Assembly (NCBI RefSeq): GCF_900465345.1 | Contig: NZ_UEGO01000012.1 | Location: 62,001-126,000 of the forward strand | Reading direction: 5' to 3' | DNA length: 64,000 nt | Origin: Asaia bogorensis | GTDB taxonomy: Bacteria > Pseudomonadota > Alphaproteobacteria > Acetobacterales > Acetobacteraceae | Shown: positions 23,595 through 31,493 of the stretch, piece by piece | How positions within the stretch are numbered: the stretch's first letter is position 1 | Layout: every line of letters begins with the position of its first letter | Made by a program: the position numbers and the translations under genes | Notes under the pieces: model-generated | The model's database searches: none | What the model was told of the DNA's origin: nothing | The model's input: only the letters and a program-made list of their open reading frames with translations

Positions 23595-24592
23595 GAAGAA
23601 GACCCCCTAACAGAGGCTGATGGTGCGGTACGGAGAAGGCTGCGCAGCTTGGCACTGCGCGAGCGGGGGTTGCGCCCGATCTCCTCGTCAGAGGCGAGAA
23701 CGGGGCGGGTATGGGGCAGAACATAGTCGGGCGTGACGAAACGCTCGGCCATGGGTTCGTGGCGTGACGGGCGGCTCACCCGTCCAGCAGCCTGCGCGAA
23801 GGCACGCTTGACGAGGCGATCTTCAAGGGAGTGGAACGTCACCACAACCAGTTTTCCGCCTTCATCCAGAAGGGCGGGGGCCTCGTCCAGCGCACGCTGT
23901 AGCTCGCCAAGCTCGTCATTGACGGCAATACGTAGTGCCTGGAAGCTGCGCGTGGCGGGATGGATGCCAGATTTGTCAGGGCGAACAACACTGCGTACGA
24001 TATCCGCGAGACGAGCCGTCGTACGGATCGGTTCTTCCTGGCGCTCGCGCACGATAGCAGCGGCGATACGGCGTGACATGCGGTCTTCGCCATAATGATA
24101 GATGATATCGGCCAGCTCGGCTTCATCCGCTTCATTGACCAGATCCGCAGCTGAGCGACCGGCACGGGACATGCGCATGTCGAGCGGACCATCATGGCGG
24201 AAAGAGAAGCCGCGCTCGGCTTCATCGAGCTGATACGATGAGACGCCGACATCAAGCACAATGCCATCGAACGGCGCGTCATCATTTAGAAGCTCAGCCA
24301 TGGCGCCGAATGTGCCCTCGACAGGCACGAGCGCCCGCCCTGGCGCAAGAGCGTTCAGCTCTGCGGCGAGGTCGGCGGCACGGGCAATAGCCGTCGGGTC
24401 GCGATCAATTCCCCACACAGTGCAGGCGGCACGAGCGAGGACGCCGCGTGTATAACCCCCACCGCCAAATGTGCCATCGACATAGCGTCCGCCATCACGC
24501 GGCGCGAGTGCATCGAGCACCTCTGGCAGCATCACGGGCACATGACCGGGGTCGTGGCGTGTCAGTATGGCGAGTGGTGCAAGGGCGTTCAT
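23591..24592 (-). CDS. rsmH: 16S rRNA (cytosine(1402)-N4)-methyltransferase RsmH
   Basis: SAM-dependent enzyme that methylates C1402 in the ribosomal decoding centre (formerly MraW). The product has 333 residues. [13 protein letters not shown] opens the conserved region, [12 protein letters not shown] is the SAM loop, [33 protein letters not shown] is the long family signature (split here by its motifs DVGVSSYQ and GPLDMRM), and [13 protein letters not shown] is near the C-terminus. It overlaps mraZ and ftsL by four bases each. Confidence 0.97.
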   Translation of the reverse strand: MNALAPLAILTRHDPGHVPVMLPEVLDALAPRDGGRYVDGTFGGGGYTRGVLARAACTVWGIDRDPTAIARAADLAAELNALAPGRALVPVEGTFGAMAELLNDDAPFDGIVLDVGVSSYQLDEAERGFSFRHDGPLDMRMSRAGRSAADLVNEADEAELADIIYHYGEDRMSRRIAAAIVRERQEEPIRTTARLADIVRSVVRPDKSGIHPATRSFQALRIAVNDELGELQRALDEAPALLDEGGKLVVVTFHSLEDRLVKRAFAQAAGRVSRPSRHEPMAERFVTPDYVLPHTRPVLASDEEIGRNPRSRSAKLRSLLRTAPSASVRGSSS

Positions 24593-25119
24593 GATGCCAC
24601 CTCGCCCTGCATGGCGGGACGGCTGGTCATGCGCCGTGCGCGCACGCGTGCCTCCTCGCGGCGCTTGGCGCCTGCTTCGGGCTCCCAGATCTGGAACACG
24701 CGTCCCAGACCCATGAAGGAAACCTCGTCGACAAGATTGGCATGGTGCTTGAGCACATCCGGCAGGATGATGCGCCCTTCCTTGTCGGCGTCGATCGGGT
24801 AGGCGTCGGCGTAGAGACTGGCCGCCAGATCATCATGATCATCAGAGAAGATATCGAGCGATTCCACGGGACCTGCCAGCGTGGCGAAGGCGGCGCTGGG
24901 CCAGGCCTCGATGCAGGGATGCAGATGTGAGGGACGAAGAATCACGAGGCTCACATCGGGTTGCGCCTGCGCCCTGAGAGCGGCACGAAACGGGGCAGGA
25001 ATTGACACGCGACCCTTGGCGTCAAAGCGGTTCTGATGCGTTCCGAGAAACACGCTCACGCCGTTCGATGCCTCCCCTTCGCCCTGGAGTGATTGCCGCA
25101 GATGTTTCGGGTCCGTCAC
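24589..25119 (-). CDS. mraZ: Transcriptional regulator MraZ
   Basis: AbrB-like DNA-binding protein, first gene of the dcw cluster and its repressor in E. coli. Two MraZ repeats are visible: FLGTHQNRFDAKGRVSIPAPF and, later, DADKEGRIILPDVLKHH. The open frame starts with GTG at 25119, giving 176 residues, about 20 more than usual at the N-terminus. An internal GTG at 25059, preceded by GGGGAGG, would place the start right before the first repeat and is a credible alternative. An 18-bp palindrome sits just upstream of the longer start, and TGGGA repeats lie 47-71 bases upstream. Confidence 0.95.
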   Translation of the reverse strand: MTDPKHLRQSLQGEGEASNGVSVFLGTHQNRFDAKGRVSIPAPFRAALRAQAQPDVSLVILRPSHLHPCIEAWPSAAFATLAGPVESLDIFSDDHDDLAASLYADAYPIDADKEGRIILPDVLKHHANLVDEVSFMGLGRVFQIWEPEAGAKRREEARVRARRMTSRPAMQGEVAS

Positions 25120-25121
25120 GG

Positions 25122-25139
25122 GACAGGTCTTGACCTGTC
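25122..25139. promoter_or_regulatory. 18-bp perfect palindrome at the mraZ start
   Basis: GACAGGTCTTGACCTGTC reads as two perfectly complementary 8-base arms (25122-25129 and 25132-25139) around TT. It begins three bases upstream of the GTG at 25119. It could be a protein operator or a small RNA hairpin; if the shorter mraZ start at 25059 is used, it lies in the leader instead. The regulator is unknown. Confidence 0.45.
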
Positions 25140-25165
25140 ATGCAGAGAAACCGTTCGGATAAATT

Positions 25166-25190
25166 TGGGATATCATGGGATTTCATGGGA
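25166..25190. promoter_or_regulatory. MraZ box: three TGGGA repeats at 10-base period
   Basis: TGGGA occurs at 25166-25170, 25176-25180 and 25186-25190 on the plus strand, that is, three copies each separated by exactly five bases. This is the known MraZ operator architecture (TGGGN direct repeats with 5-base spacers, established in E. coli). It lies upstream of mraZ on the complementary strand to the operon and overlaps a candidate promoter, consistent with autorepression of the cluster. Confidence 0.85.
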
Positions 25191-25196
25191 CGTCAA
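25168..25196 (-). promoter_or_regulatory. Candidate dcw promoter upstream of mraZ
   Basis: On the minus strand TTGACG (25191-25196) is followed after 17 bases by ATATCC (25168-25173). The -35-like element is good and the -10-like element only fair. The three MraZ repeats lie within the spacer and elements, which supports the placement. Confidence 0.5.
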
Positions 25197-25481
25197 ACAA
25201 TTCGCAACAAAAAATGGCGGGATTTCGCAGATTTTCTCTGGGGCCAACAATCAATAGTTCTTGTTATGTTCTGGATTTTGATATGGCGAAAGAGAACGGA
25301 AGGTCGACGCAAGGTTTTTGTTATGTTCTTCACTGCGAGGAGTTGCGATGGATTGTGGCCCCAGTGAGGCGAAAGATGAAGATTTCCAGAATATTTATAA
25401 ACGATTAATGTAATTTATGATGATACTGCGATTTCACTGTTCGGTGCAGTATTCGTCACGTCGTTTTTCGACGGGGGAGAT

Positions 25482-25876
25482 GTCAGACGGTCTGTAAGCC
25501 GGGTTCTGTCCGCTGAAAGCGGGGCGATCATTCCTCTGGGACCGGTCTTGCAACCGGCCTCACGCAACCAACCCGAATGACAAGGCGGGAGAGCCTCTGA
25601 TCCCATCCCGAGGGACGGATCCGCCATTCCTATTCGGTCTTGCTCCCGATGGGGTTTGCCCTGCCTCCCGCGTTACCGAAGGAGCGGTGCGCTCTTACCG
25701 CACCGTTTCACCCTTGCCTGCAGCCCGAGGGCCGGGCAGGCGGTTTGTTTTCTGTGGCACTTTCCCTAGGGTCACCCCCGCCGGCCGTTAGCCGGCATCG
25801 TTCTCCCGTGGAGCCCGGACTTTCCTCCATCACGACGGTTCTCACCGGCGCAACAGCGATCGCCCGACCGTCTGAC
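25482..25876 (-). ncRNA. rnpB: RNase P RNA, bacterial class A
   Basis: Catalytic RNA that matures tRNA 5' ends with the RnpA protein. On the minus strand the P1 helix arms GTCAGACGGTC (5' end, 25866-25876) and GACCGTCTGAC (3' end, 25482-25492) pair perfectly over 11 bases and set the ends. The universally conserved GAGGAAAGTCCGGGCTCC lies near the 5' end and ACAGAACCCGGCTTA just before the 3' arm. The length of about 395 bases fits class A. No protein-coding reading of this segment is credible. Confidence 0.95.
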
Positions 25877-26214
25877 GGGCGCAACCTGACCCAACAGGGC
25901 AGGTGGGTCAAGCGTGGCACCGCGCTTTTTGATAACTTCCCGGTGCCTTTGGCAACAGATCGACCAAGGGGAAGAACATCCCCTCCTTTCTCGGGGAAGC
26001 TTCACCATCCGCCGGATGAAGGTGATGTGGTACCGGTCAGCTTCCCAGAGCGCGTATGCAGAGGCTGGGACGCCAGTTGTGACCCGCATGCGGCACAATC
26101 CTTCCGGGAGAGGGGCGATCGCAAAGGGTGCATCCCGGTGAGTGCGACCTGCTGTGAGTGAGCCGCATGATTTGAGGCCAGTTCTGTAAGCGCATCCTGT
26201 GTTAGTGTCGGCTC
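25877..26214. other. Intergenic region between rnpB and the esterase gene
   Basis: Contains the divergent promoter region of rnpB at its left end. The rest, up to the esterase start at 26215, shows no gene, RNA or strong repeat that I can support. Confidence 0.5.
25883..25911 (-). promoter_or_regulatory. rnpB: Candidate rnpB promoter
   Basis: On the minus strand TTGACC (25906-25911) and CAGGTT (25883-25888) are separated by 17 bases, and the -10-like element ends six bases before the predicted 5' end of the RNA. Good -35, weak -10. Confidence 0.55.
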
Positions 26215-27195
26215 ATGACTGACTTGCCCGTTGCACGCCCCGGATTGCCCTACAGGATATTCCTCTCATGGTTGAGGCGCGCGGCAAAAGGGCGTGATGG
26301 TCTGCCTATACCGGACCGCCTGACCCCGGAATCGCTTGCTGCCCTGCGTCGCATGACGGGTATGCCAAGTTTTCCGCAGGTATTATCGGCCCTGCAGATA
26401 AGGTCATGGCGTAGCCTCGATATCCCGTGCGGCGAGCATGTGCGTCCGGCGAGGTTGTATCGCCCGAGGGGTGAGGTGACGGGCATCATCCTGTTTCTGC
26501 ATGGTGGCGGGTTCGTCCATTGCGATCTGGTGTCGCATCACGGCATGTGCTGCCGTCTCGCGCGCCATGCAGGCGCGATGGTGTTGTCGCTGGATTACCG
26601 GCTGGCCCCGGAACACCCCTATCCGGCGGCCGTCGAGGACAGCTGGGCGGCCCTGAAATGGCTCGATCATCAGGCCGGGATGCGCGATCTCCCCATCGCT
26701 GTCTGTGGCGACAGTGCAGGTGGGAATCTGGCAGCCGTGCTCGCACGCCGTGCCGGAGTGGAAGGTATGTGGCGCGTGGTCGCCCAGCTTCTTTACTACC
26801 CCACGGTCTCGGGCCTTTGGTCACCTTCAAGCCGCGCTGTCTATGCGGAAGGATTTATGCTTACGGCGCGTTTGCTCGACTGGTATGGCCGACAATATAT
26901 CCGGCAGGACCGTGACATGCTTGACCCGGATTTTGCGCCAGTTTTCGCGGATGATCTGTCAGCGGCGCCCCCCGGCATGATCGTGACGGCCGGGTTCGAT
27001 CCGTTGAGAGGTGAAGGCGAGCTGTATGCTACGCTGCTGCGTGAAGCGGGAGTTCGAGTGCGCCTCGTCTGCTGTGCGAAAGCCATTCACGGCTTTCTCA
27101 ATTTCTATGCTGTCGTGGTTGAGGGGCGGCGTGCCTTGCGGCTGGGCGGGGCGTATCTGCGGGCGCAATTCGCGCGGTACAAAGAGGCGCAATAA
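26215..27195 (+). CDS. Alpha/beta hydrolase, hormone-sensitive-lipase type esterase
   Basis: Carboxylesterase acting on short-chain esters; the natural substrate is unknown. The 326-residue protein has the oxyanion motif LHGGGF (HGGG at residues 96-99), the nucleophile S167 in GDSAGGN, an aspartate in TAGFDPLRGEG near residue 262 and the histidine in AIHGFLNF near 292: the full triad of the HSL/family IV esterases. No signal peptide is visible, so it is probably cytoplasmic. It is a single-gene unit ending at a convergent hairpin terminator. Confidence 0.9.
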   Translation: MTDLPVARPGLPYRIFLSWLRRAAKGRDGLPIPDRLTPESLAALRRMTGMPSFPQVLSALQIRSWRSLDIPCGEHVRPARLYRPRGEVTGIILFLHGGGFVHCDLVSHHGMCCRLARHAGAMVLSLDYRLAPEHPYPAAVEDSWAALKWLDHQAGMRDLPIAVCGDSAGGNLAAVLARRAGVEGMWRVVAQLLYYPTVSGLWSPSSRAVYAEGFMLTARLLDWYGRQYIRQDRDMLDPDFAPVFADDLSAAPPGMIVTAGFDPLRGEGELYATLLREAGVRVRLVCCAKAIHGFLNFYAVVVEGRRALRLGGAYLRAQFARYKEAQ

Positions 27196-27222
27196 AAAAC
27201 CGGGCTCAAGGCCCGGCGTTCT
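27193..27222. terminator. Bidirectional intrinsic terminator
   Basis: CCGGGC (27200-27205) pairs with GCCCGG (27211-27216) around a 5-base loop. An A-run lies on the left (27193-27198) and a T-rich stretch on the right (CGTTCTTT), so it can serve both the esterase on the plus strand and the converging zwf unit on the minus strand. Confidence 0.8.
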
Positions 27223-27696
27223 TTATTGTTGCGACATGGCGTGGAACCGGCCGGGTGTACCCTGGTCCGTTGCCAGCATGCGATCGGCACGATTGACCTT
27301 GATGGTGAACAGGCGATCAAAAGTACCCGGCTTACCGGGGCAGCCATCATTGCTGCGCTGCATGAAATCGATGCGTGTTGCATCTGGCGGATCATTGCCA
27401 TTGAGAATGGGAACGAGGCATTTAGCCGGCACGTCGGTCATACCATTATGCGTGACCATGACGCGCAGATGCTCGACCAGCTTCGTGTTATCAAACCACG
27501 CCAGGCGGTCGAACTGGATCTTGTCCGCCGCCTGATCCAGCCACCCCATTTTCATGACGAGAATGGCCAGAAGCGAGGCGGGCACCAGCACGATCAGGCG
27601 GCGTAGGAGATGCTGCTTGAGCGTGCGGGGCTTGCGGCGGCCCGAACCAAGTCTGGGCGCGCCGGGCTGCGAGGGTGTTTTGGGTTCAGAGGCCAA
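27223..27696 (-). CDS. Small membrane-anchored protein of unknown function
   Basis: I do not recognise the family. The 157-residue product has a basic Pro/Arg/Lys-rich N-terminus, one membrane segment at about residues 33-51 (LIVLVPASLLAILVMKMGW), then a soluble part of ~100 residues with two cysteines (KCLVPILNG and DGCPGKPG) that could form a periplasmic disulfide. It starts nine bases after the zwf stop, so it is probably co-transcribed. Given the N-in topology suggested by the basic start, the C-terminal part would be periplasmic. Confidence 0.75.
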   Translation of the reverse strand: MASEPKTPSQPGAPRLGSGRRKPRTLKQHLLRRLIVLVPASLLAILVMKMGWLDQAADKIQFDRLAWFDNTKLVEHLRVMVTHNGMTDVPAKCLVPILNGNDPPDATRIDFMQRSNDGCPGKPGTFDRLFTIKVNRADRMLATDQGTPGRFHAMSQQ

Positions 27697-27705
27697 GGGG
27701 ATGCC

Positions 27706-29175
27706 TTATTCCATGTCTTCGTGCCAGACCTGCCCGTCACGGGCGAGCATCTGACGCGCTTCCTCGGGGCCCCAGCTGCCTGCCGCATAATGCGCCATCG
27801 GCACTTCGTTCTTGGCCCAGGCATCCATAACCGGCGCGACCCACTTCCATGCAGCCTCGACCTCGTCACGACGGATGAAGAGCACAGGATAGCCGCGCAC
27901 AGCATCGAGCAGCAGGCGCTCATAGGCATCGGGGTAACGGACCGAGAATTCGCGCTCGAAATGCACGTCCATGTTGGTTTCCCACAGGCCGAAATCATCA
28001 TCGAGCGGGTTCTTGACGTTGAACTGCCACGACACGCCTTCATCCGGCTGGATCCGGATCACTAGCACGTTCTTCTCCGGCTGGGACGGGAACAGCTTGG
28101 TGGCCGACGGCTTGAACGTCACCACGATCTCGCTGACCTTGGCCTTCAGTCGCTTGGCCGAGCGGATATAGAACGGCACGTTCTTCCAGCGCGGGCTGTC
28201 GATTTCAGCGCGCAGGGCGACATAGGTTTCGGTGTTGCTGTCATGGCCGAGCTCGTCGAGATAGCCATCGACCGTCGCGCCCTTGCTGTGACCCTTCGTA
28301 TACTGGGCGCGCACCGTGCTGGTGGGCAGCGTGCTGGCATCGAGCGGCACGAGCGACTTCAGGACAGCCACCTTGGCGTCACGCACGTCATCGGCCTGCA
28401 GGGAGTCCGGCTTTTCCATGGCGACCAGGCAAAGCACCTGCAGCAGGTGGTTCTGCACCATGTCGCGCAGGGCGCCGGAATTGTCGTAATAGGCGGCGCG
28501 GCCTTCAACGCCCACGAGCTCACCTGCCGTGATCTGAACGGACTCGATATGCTCACCCGACCAGACCGCCTCGAAAAGCGGGTTGGCAAAGCGCAGGGCG
28601 ATCACGTTCTGGACAGTTTCCTTGCCCAGATAATGATCGATGCGGAAAACATAGCTTTCCTTGAAATACTGACCAACACCTTCATTGATCTCTTCGGCAG
28701 TCTTGAGGTCAATGCCGATCGGCTTTTCCAGCACAACGCGGCTGTCATCGGTGATCAGCCCTTCGTGGTGCAGGTTCTTCGAGATTGCACCGTAGAGGTC
28801 AGGGGCCGTGGCGTAATAGAACACGCGCACATGCTCTTCGGCCTTGTGGCTGAGCACTTCACGCAGACCTGCCCAGTTGCTGTCGGGCTTGGAGCCGTCG
28901 AGGCTGACATAATGGATCATGTCCAGGAAGCGATCGACCGTGTCTTCGTCGAAATCATCGGTCTTGACGAAGCGCTTGAGCGCATCGCGTGCGCGCGTCT
29001 GATACTCGCTGCGCTTGAGCGGGGAGCGTGCCGTGCCGATGATGCGGGCCGTATTCGGCACCTGTCCCATGGTCAGACGGTAATAGAGGGCGGGTAGCAA
29101 TTTGCGCATGGTCAAATCGCCGGTGGCGCCGAAAATGACATAGTCGAATGGGGCGACCTGGTGGCAGTTGGTCAT
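27706..29175 (-). CDS. zwf: Glucose-6-phosphate 1-dehydrogenase
   Basis: Oxidises glucose-6-phosphate to 6-phosphogluconolactone, feeding the pentose-phosphate pathway that dominates sugar metabolism in acetic acid bacteria. The start is placed at the ATG at 29175, preceded by AGGAAG, giving 489 residues; the open frame to 29346 adds an implausible Arg/Pro-rich leader. Seen are the cofactor loop FGATGDLTMRKLLPALY, the active-site RIDHYLGKETVQN and the C-terminal dimer region. The usual partners (pgl, gnd) are not adjacent here. Confidence 0.96.
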   Translation of the reverse strand: MTNCHQVAPFDYVIFGATGDLTMRKLLPALYYRLTMGQVPNTARIIGTARSPLKRSEYQTRARDALKRFVKTDDFDEDTVDRFLDMIHYVSLDGSKPDSNWAGLREVLSHKAEEHVRVFYYATAPDLYGAISKNLHHEGLITDDSRVVLEKPIGIDLKTAEEINEGVGQYFKESYVFRIDHYLGKETVQNVIALRFANPLFEAVWSGEHIESVQITAGELVGVEGRAAYYDNSGALRDMVQNHLLQVLCLVAMEKPDSLQADDVRDAKVAVLKSLVPLDASTLPTSTVRAQYTKGHSKGATVDGYLDELGHDSNTETYVALRAEIDSPRWKNVPFYIRSAKRLKAKVSEIVVTFKPSATKLFPSQPEKNVLVIRIQPDEGVSWQFNVKNPLDDDFGLWETNMDVHFEREFSVRYPDAYERLLLDAVRGYPVLFIRRDEVEAAWKWVAPVMDAWAKNEVPMAHYAAGSWGPEEARQMLARDGQVWHEDME

Positions 29176-29418
29176 CTTCCTGGCTCTCCGGTTCTGGGTG
29201 GGGCAGTGCGGTCTTATGACATGCGTGCCCGGACGGGGTAAAGGTAGCAAAGCAAAGCCGCCAGATGGTCGGTTGTTCCCTCGCAATATGCGTTGACCCG
29301 GCCTATACCGGCGCGATAAGCCGCCGTTCTTCGCAAGTGCCTGCAAAATCCAGCTGCGTGCATCTGTGGCTGTTCTGGCTCGACCGGGCCGTGTGCAACC
29401 CCTGTTTTCGAGGTCACC

Positions 29419-29727
29419 ATGTCTGACATGCCTTTTGATATTGACGAAGCCGCCGCCAGCCGCGCGCGTCAGGCTGCCGATCCTGACTCGAATGTAGGTG
29501 GCATTGCCGTTGACCGCCTGCGCAGCGTTATCGAGCGCGTCGAGCGTCTGGAAGAAGAGCGCAAGGCGCTGGCAGGCGACATCAAGGATATCTTCAGCGA
29601 AGCCAAGTCAGCCGGGTTCGATGTTGCAACCATCAAGAACATCATCAAGCTGCGCAAGAAGGAGCCCAATGAGATTGAAGAGCAGGAGACGCTGCTTGAT
29701 ATCTATCGCCGTGCGCTTGGAATGTAA
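29419..29727 (+). CDS. gapR: GapR family DNA-binding protein (DUF2312)
   Basis: GapR is an alphaproteobacterial nucleoid protein that binds overtwisted AT-rich DNA ahead of forks and polymerases. The 102-residue product contains the diagnostic IAVDRLRSVIERVERLEEERKALAGDIKDIFSEAKSAGFD run (seen as motifs RLEEER, DIKDIF and AKSAGFD) and IIKLRKKEPNEIEEQETLLDIY. A GAGGT site lies just before the ATG. The N-terminal ~25 residues are a variable acidic extension. Function is by family. Confidence 0.92.
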   Translation: MSDMPFDIDEAAASRARQAADPDSNVGGIAVDRLRSVIERVERLEEERKALAGDIKDIFSEAKSAGFDVATIKNIIKLRKKEPNEIEEQETLLDIYRRALGM

Positions 29728-29747
29728 GGCTTCTCGCCAACACGAAC

Positions 29748-29773
29748 CGGGCATGTTTTATTGATGCCCGTTT
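29748..29773 (+). terminator. Probable terminator downstream of gapR
   Basis: CGGGCAT (29748-29754) pairs with ATGCCCG (29764-29770), followed by TTT. A second GC-rich inverted repeat with a T run (CCGGAGCCTCCGG then TTTT, 29774-29790) follows at once and may strengthen termination. Confidence 0.6.
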
Positions 29774-29950
29774 CCGGAGCCTCCGGTTTTCGGAGACCGG
29801 TTTTTGTAGGCGCGCGACCCGGCTGGGCGTCAGCGCGCTGCCGCCCAGCCGCACTGTGATCCTGCTTAGTGCAGCAAGGGCCTGTGCCGGGTTTCATGAA
29901 GATTTAAAGACACGTTCTATCTCTCCCTGACTTTGGCGACGGCCATTGAT

Positions 29951-29978
29951 ATGAAACGCCCCGTTCCGGTTGTTTCAT
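29951..29978. promoter_or_regulatory. Inverted repeat upstream of the ECF sigma gene
   Basis: ATGAAAC (29951-29957) and GTTTCAT (29972-29978) are perfect inverted arms with a 14-base spacer. The left arm extends to ATGAAACG, which recurs ahead of the receptor gene (31399-31406). GAAAC resembles the -35 type used by ECF sigma factors, so these could be autoregulated promoters or binding sites; no convincing -10 is seen. Confidence 0.35.
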
Positions 29979-29988
29979 TACGGTCAGG

Positions 29989-30501
29989 ATGGCGATGTCA
30001 GCGGCAGAATGGTGCCTCAGACAGTCCGTTTGGACGTCTTTGCACGAGCGTATCCGGCGTCAGAACCGGCGCAACGATACAGATGATCTGCTTCAGACCG
30101 CGCTCATGCATCTGTTCGAGCGCGGGCTGGACGGCATCGAACACCCCGAAGCCTATGTTCTGCGCGCGGCACGCAATCTCGCCATCGACCGCACACGGCG
30201 CGAGGCACGGCTGCGTGTGGCATCGCTCGACGATGATACCAGCGCAGAGCCCGTCTGTGCTGCGCCGGGGCCGGAACGCATCGTCTTGGGTCGCGAGCAA
30301 CTGAGGCGCGTGCGCACGGCGTTCAATGCGCTTGATCCCCGCACGGCGCGTATCTTCCTGATGCATCGTCTGGATGACCTGACCTACAGCCAGATTGCCG
30401 CGGCCCTCTCGCTGAGTGTCAGCACGATCGAAAAATCCATGGCGCGAGCCCTGGCCCATCTGGCGATGGCGCTCCTGACCGATACAGCGGTGGGCGCGTG
30501 A
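29989..30501 (+). CDS. ECF-type RNA polymerase sigma factor, FecI group
   Basis: Directs transcription of its own surface-signalling unit when released by the adjacent FecR protein. The 170-residue product has a sigma region 2 (DTDDLLQTALMHLFER and EAYVLRAARNLAIDRTRRE) and region 4 helix-turn-helix (LTYSQIAAALSLSVSTIEKSMARAL), as in FecI. Two ATGs compete (29989 and 29995); the second has the better distance to GGTCAGG. The frame overlaps the FecR gene by four bases. An ATGAAAC/GTTTCAT inverted repeat sits 11-38 bases upstream. Confidence 0.9.
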   Translation: MAMSAAEWCLRQSVWTSLHERIRRQNRRNDTDDLLQTALMHLFERGLDGIEHPEAYVLRAARNLAIDRTRREARLRVASLDDDTSAEPVCAAPGPERIVLGREQLRRVRTAFNALDPRTARIFLMHRLDDLTYSQIAAALSLSVSTIEKSMARALAHLAMALLTDTAVGA

Positions 30502-31385
30502 CGCCCGCGGAAATCGAACAGGCGGCAAACTGGCAGGCGCGGCTTATGTCCGACCGGTGTTCCGACCTCGACCGCAGGCGTTTCGACGCGTGGCTTGAGG
30601 AAAAAGAGGCGCATCATCAGGCCTATAATCTCGTCTCACAGATCTGGCAGGGCGGGCAGTTTGCACAGCCGCGCCGGAGAAGCGTCTTGCTGCCGCTGTC
30701 GCGTCGTGGCGTGGTGGCCGGTATCGTCGGGCTTGGGGCAAGTCTCGGTGCCGCGGCAAACGTGGCAGATGCGCGGACGATCTGTACGGGCCGCGGCGAG
30801 CACAGGCGCGTCATGGCATCCGGGCTGCGCGTGGAGATGGATGCGTGCAGCTCTCTCGTTCTCGCGCCTCGCACCGGTCGCATGGTTTTCGAGGCGGGGC
30901 GCTATGAGGTGATGGCCGCGCCATTCGGGCAGCAGGCGCAATTCGGCTGTTGCTCCTGGGCCGTGTCGGGGCGTGGTGGACGTTATGCGCTGGATGTGAC
31001 GAACACTGCCATGACGCTCGCGGTGCTTGAGGGGAACGCAAGGCTGAGGAAACCCGGCGCGTCGCATGTTGTGCAGGCTGGGCAGATCTTTGCATATGAC
31101 AGGCGGACCGATCTGGTGACCCAGCGGCCCGGGAAACTGGATGATCTGCTGGCATGGCGTGAGGGGCGCGCCGTGTTTCATGGCACGCCGCTTGCACAGG
31201 CTTTGAGCGAGATGGCCCGCTACAGCGATCGTCCTGTCCGGCTTGTTTCGCCGTCGCTCGCCTCCCTGCGCATCAGCGGTGTCTTTCACACCCATGACCC
31301 GGCTCGTTTCTTCCGGGCGCTGGCGCATCTTCTGCCTTTGCGGGTGGTTTTTGCCCCCGATCTGATCTCGGTCGTGCAGCTCTGA
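30498..31385 (+). CDS. FecR family anti-sigma / signal transducer
   Basis: Inner-membrane protein that holds the ECF sigma factor and receives the signal from the STN domain of the receptor in the periplasm. GTG start within the sigma stop region. Residues ~8-50 match the DUF4880 cytoplasmic domain (AANWQARLMS, RRRFDAWLEEKEAH). A membrane segment near residues 70-95 contains SRRGVVAGIVGLGASLGAA, which has a twin-arginine look. The rest is the FecR periplasmic domain (ALDVTNTAMTLAVLEGNARL) and a C-terminal STN-like segment (LRISGVFHTHDPARFFRALAHLLPL). Length 295 residues, slightly short of typical. Confidence 0.9.
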   Translation: MTPAEIEQAANWQARLMSDRCSDLDRRRFDAWLEEKEAHHQAYNLVSQIWQGGQFAQPRRRSVLLPLSRRGVVAGIVGLGASLGAAANVADARTICTGRGEHRRVMASGLRVEMDACSSLVLAPRTGRMVFEAGRYEVMAAPFGQQAQFGCCSWAVSGRGGRYALDVTNTAMTLAVLEGNARLRKPGASHVVQAGQIFAYDRRTDLVTQRPGKLDDLLAWREGRAVFHGTPLAQALSEMARYSDRPVRLVSPSLASLRISGVFHTHDPARFFRALAHLLPLRVVFAPDLISVVQL

Positions 31386-31398
31386 TTGTTAAGCTTTG

Positions 31399-31408
31399 AT
31401 GAAACGGC
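31399..31408 (+). promoter_or_regulatory. ATGAAACGGC element ahead of the receptor gene
   Basis: Shares ATGAAACG with the element upstream of the sigma gene (29951). It lies in the 108-base gap between the FecR and receptor genes, where an ECF-dependent promoter would be expected. Weak evidence. Confidence 0.25.
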
Positions 31409-31493
31409 ATTGAAACAGATGAGGGCCTGATCGTGCCTGTCGTCTCGCCAGGGAGAGACCAATCCGGTCGTACCCTGACGGAAACCCGCTTCA

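Larger units (their letters stand above)
25140..25481. other. Intergenic region between mraZ and rnpB
   Basis: No credible gene; short plus-strand open frames have no family features or site. The left part holds the dcw promoter and MraZ boxes. The middle is AT-rich with several A and T runs. At about 25459-25473 CGTCG-TTTTT-CGACG forms a small hairpin downstream of rnpB, possibly part of its 3' processing or termination, without a following T run. Confidence 0.6.

Noticed and set aside
25140-25408. Two overlapping plus-strand open frames next to mraZ
   Set aside because: They cover the dcw promoter and MraZ boxes, have no family features and are AT-rich by chance.
25640-26161. 173-codon open frame over rnpB
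   Set aside because: The region is RNase P RNA with conserved CR-I and CR-V segments and a perfect P1 helix.
29176-29346. N-terminal extension of zwf
   Set aside because: No similarity to the family; ATG at 29175 has an AGGAAG site and the normal N-terminus.
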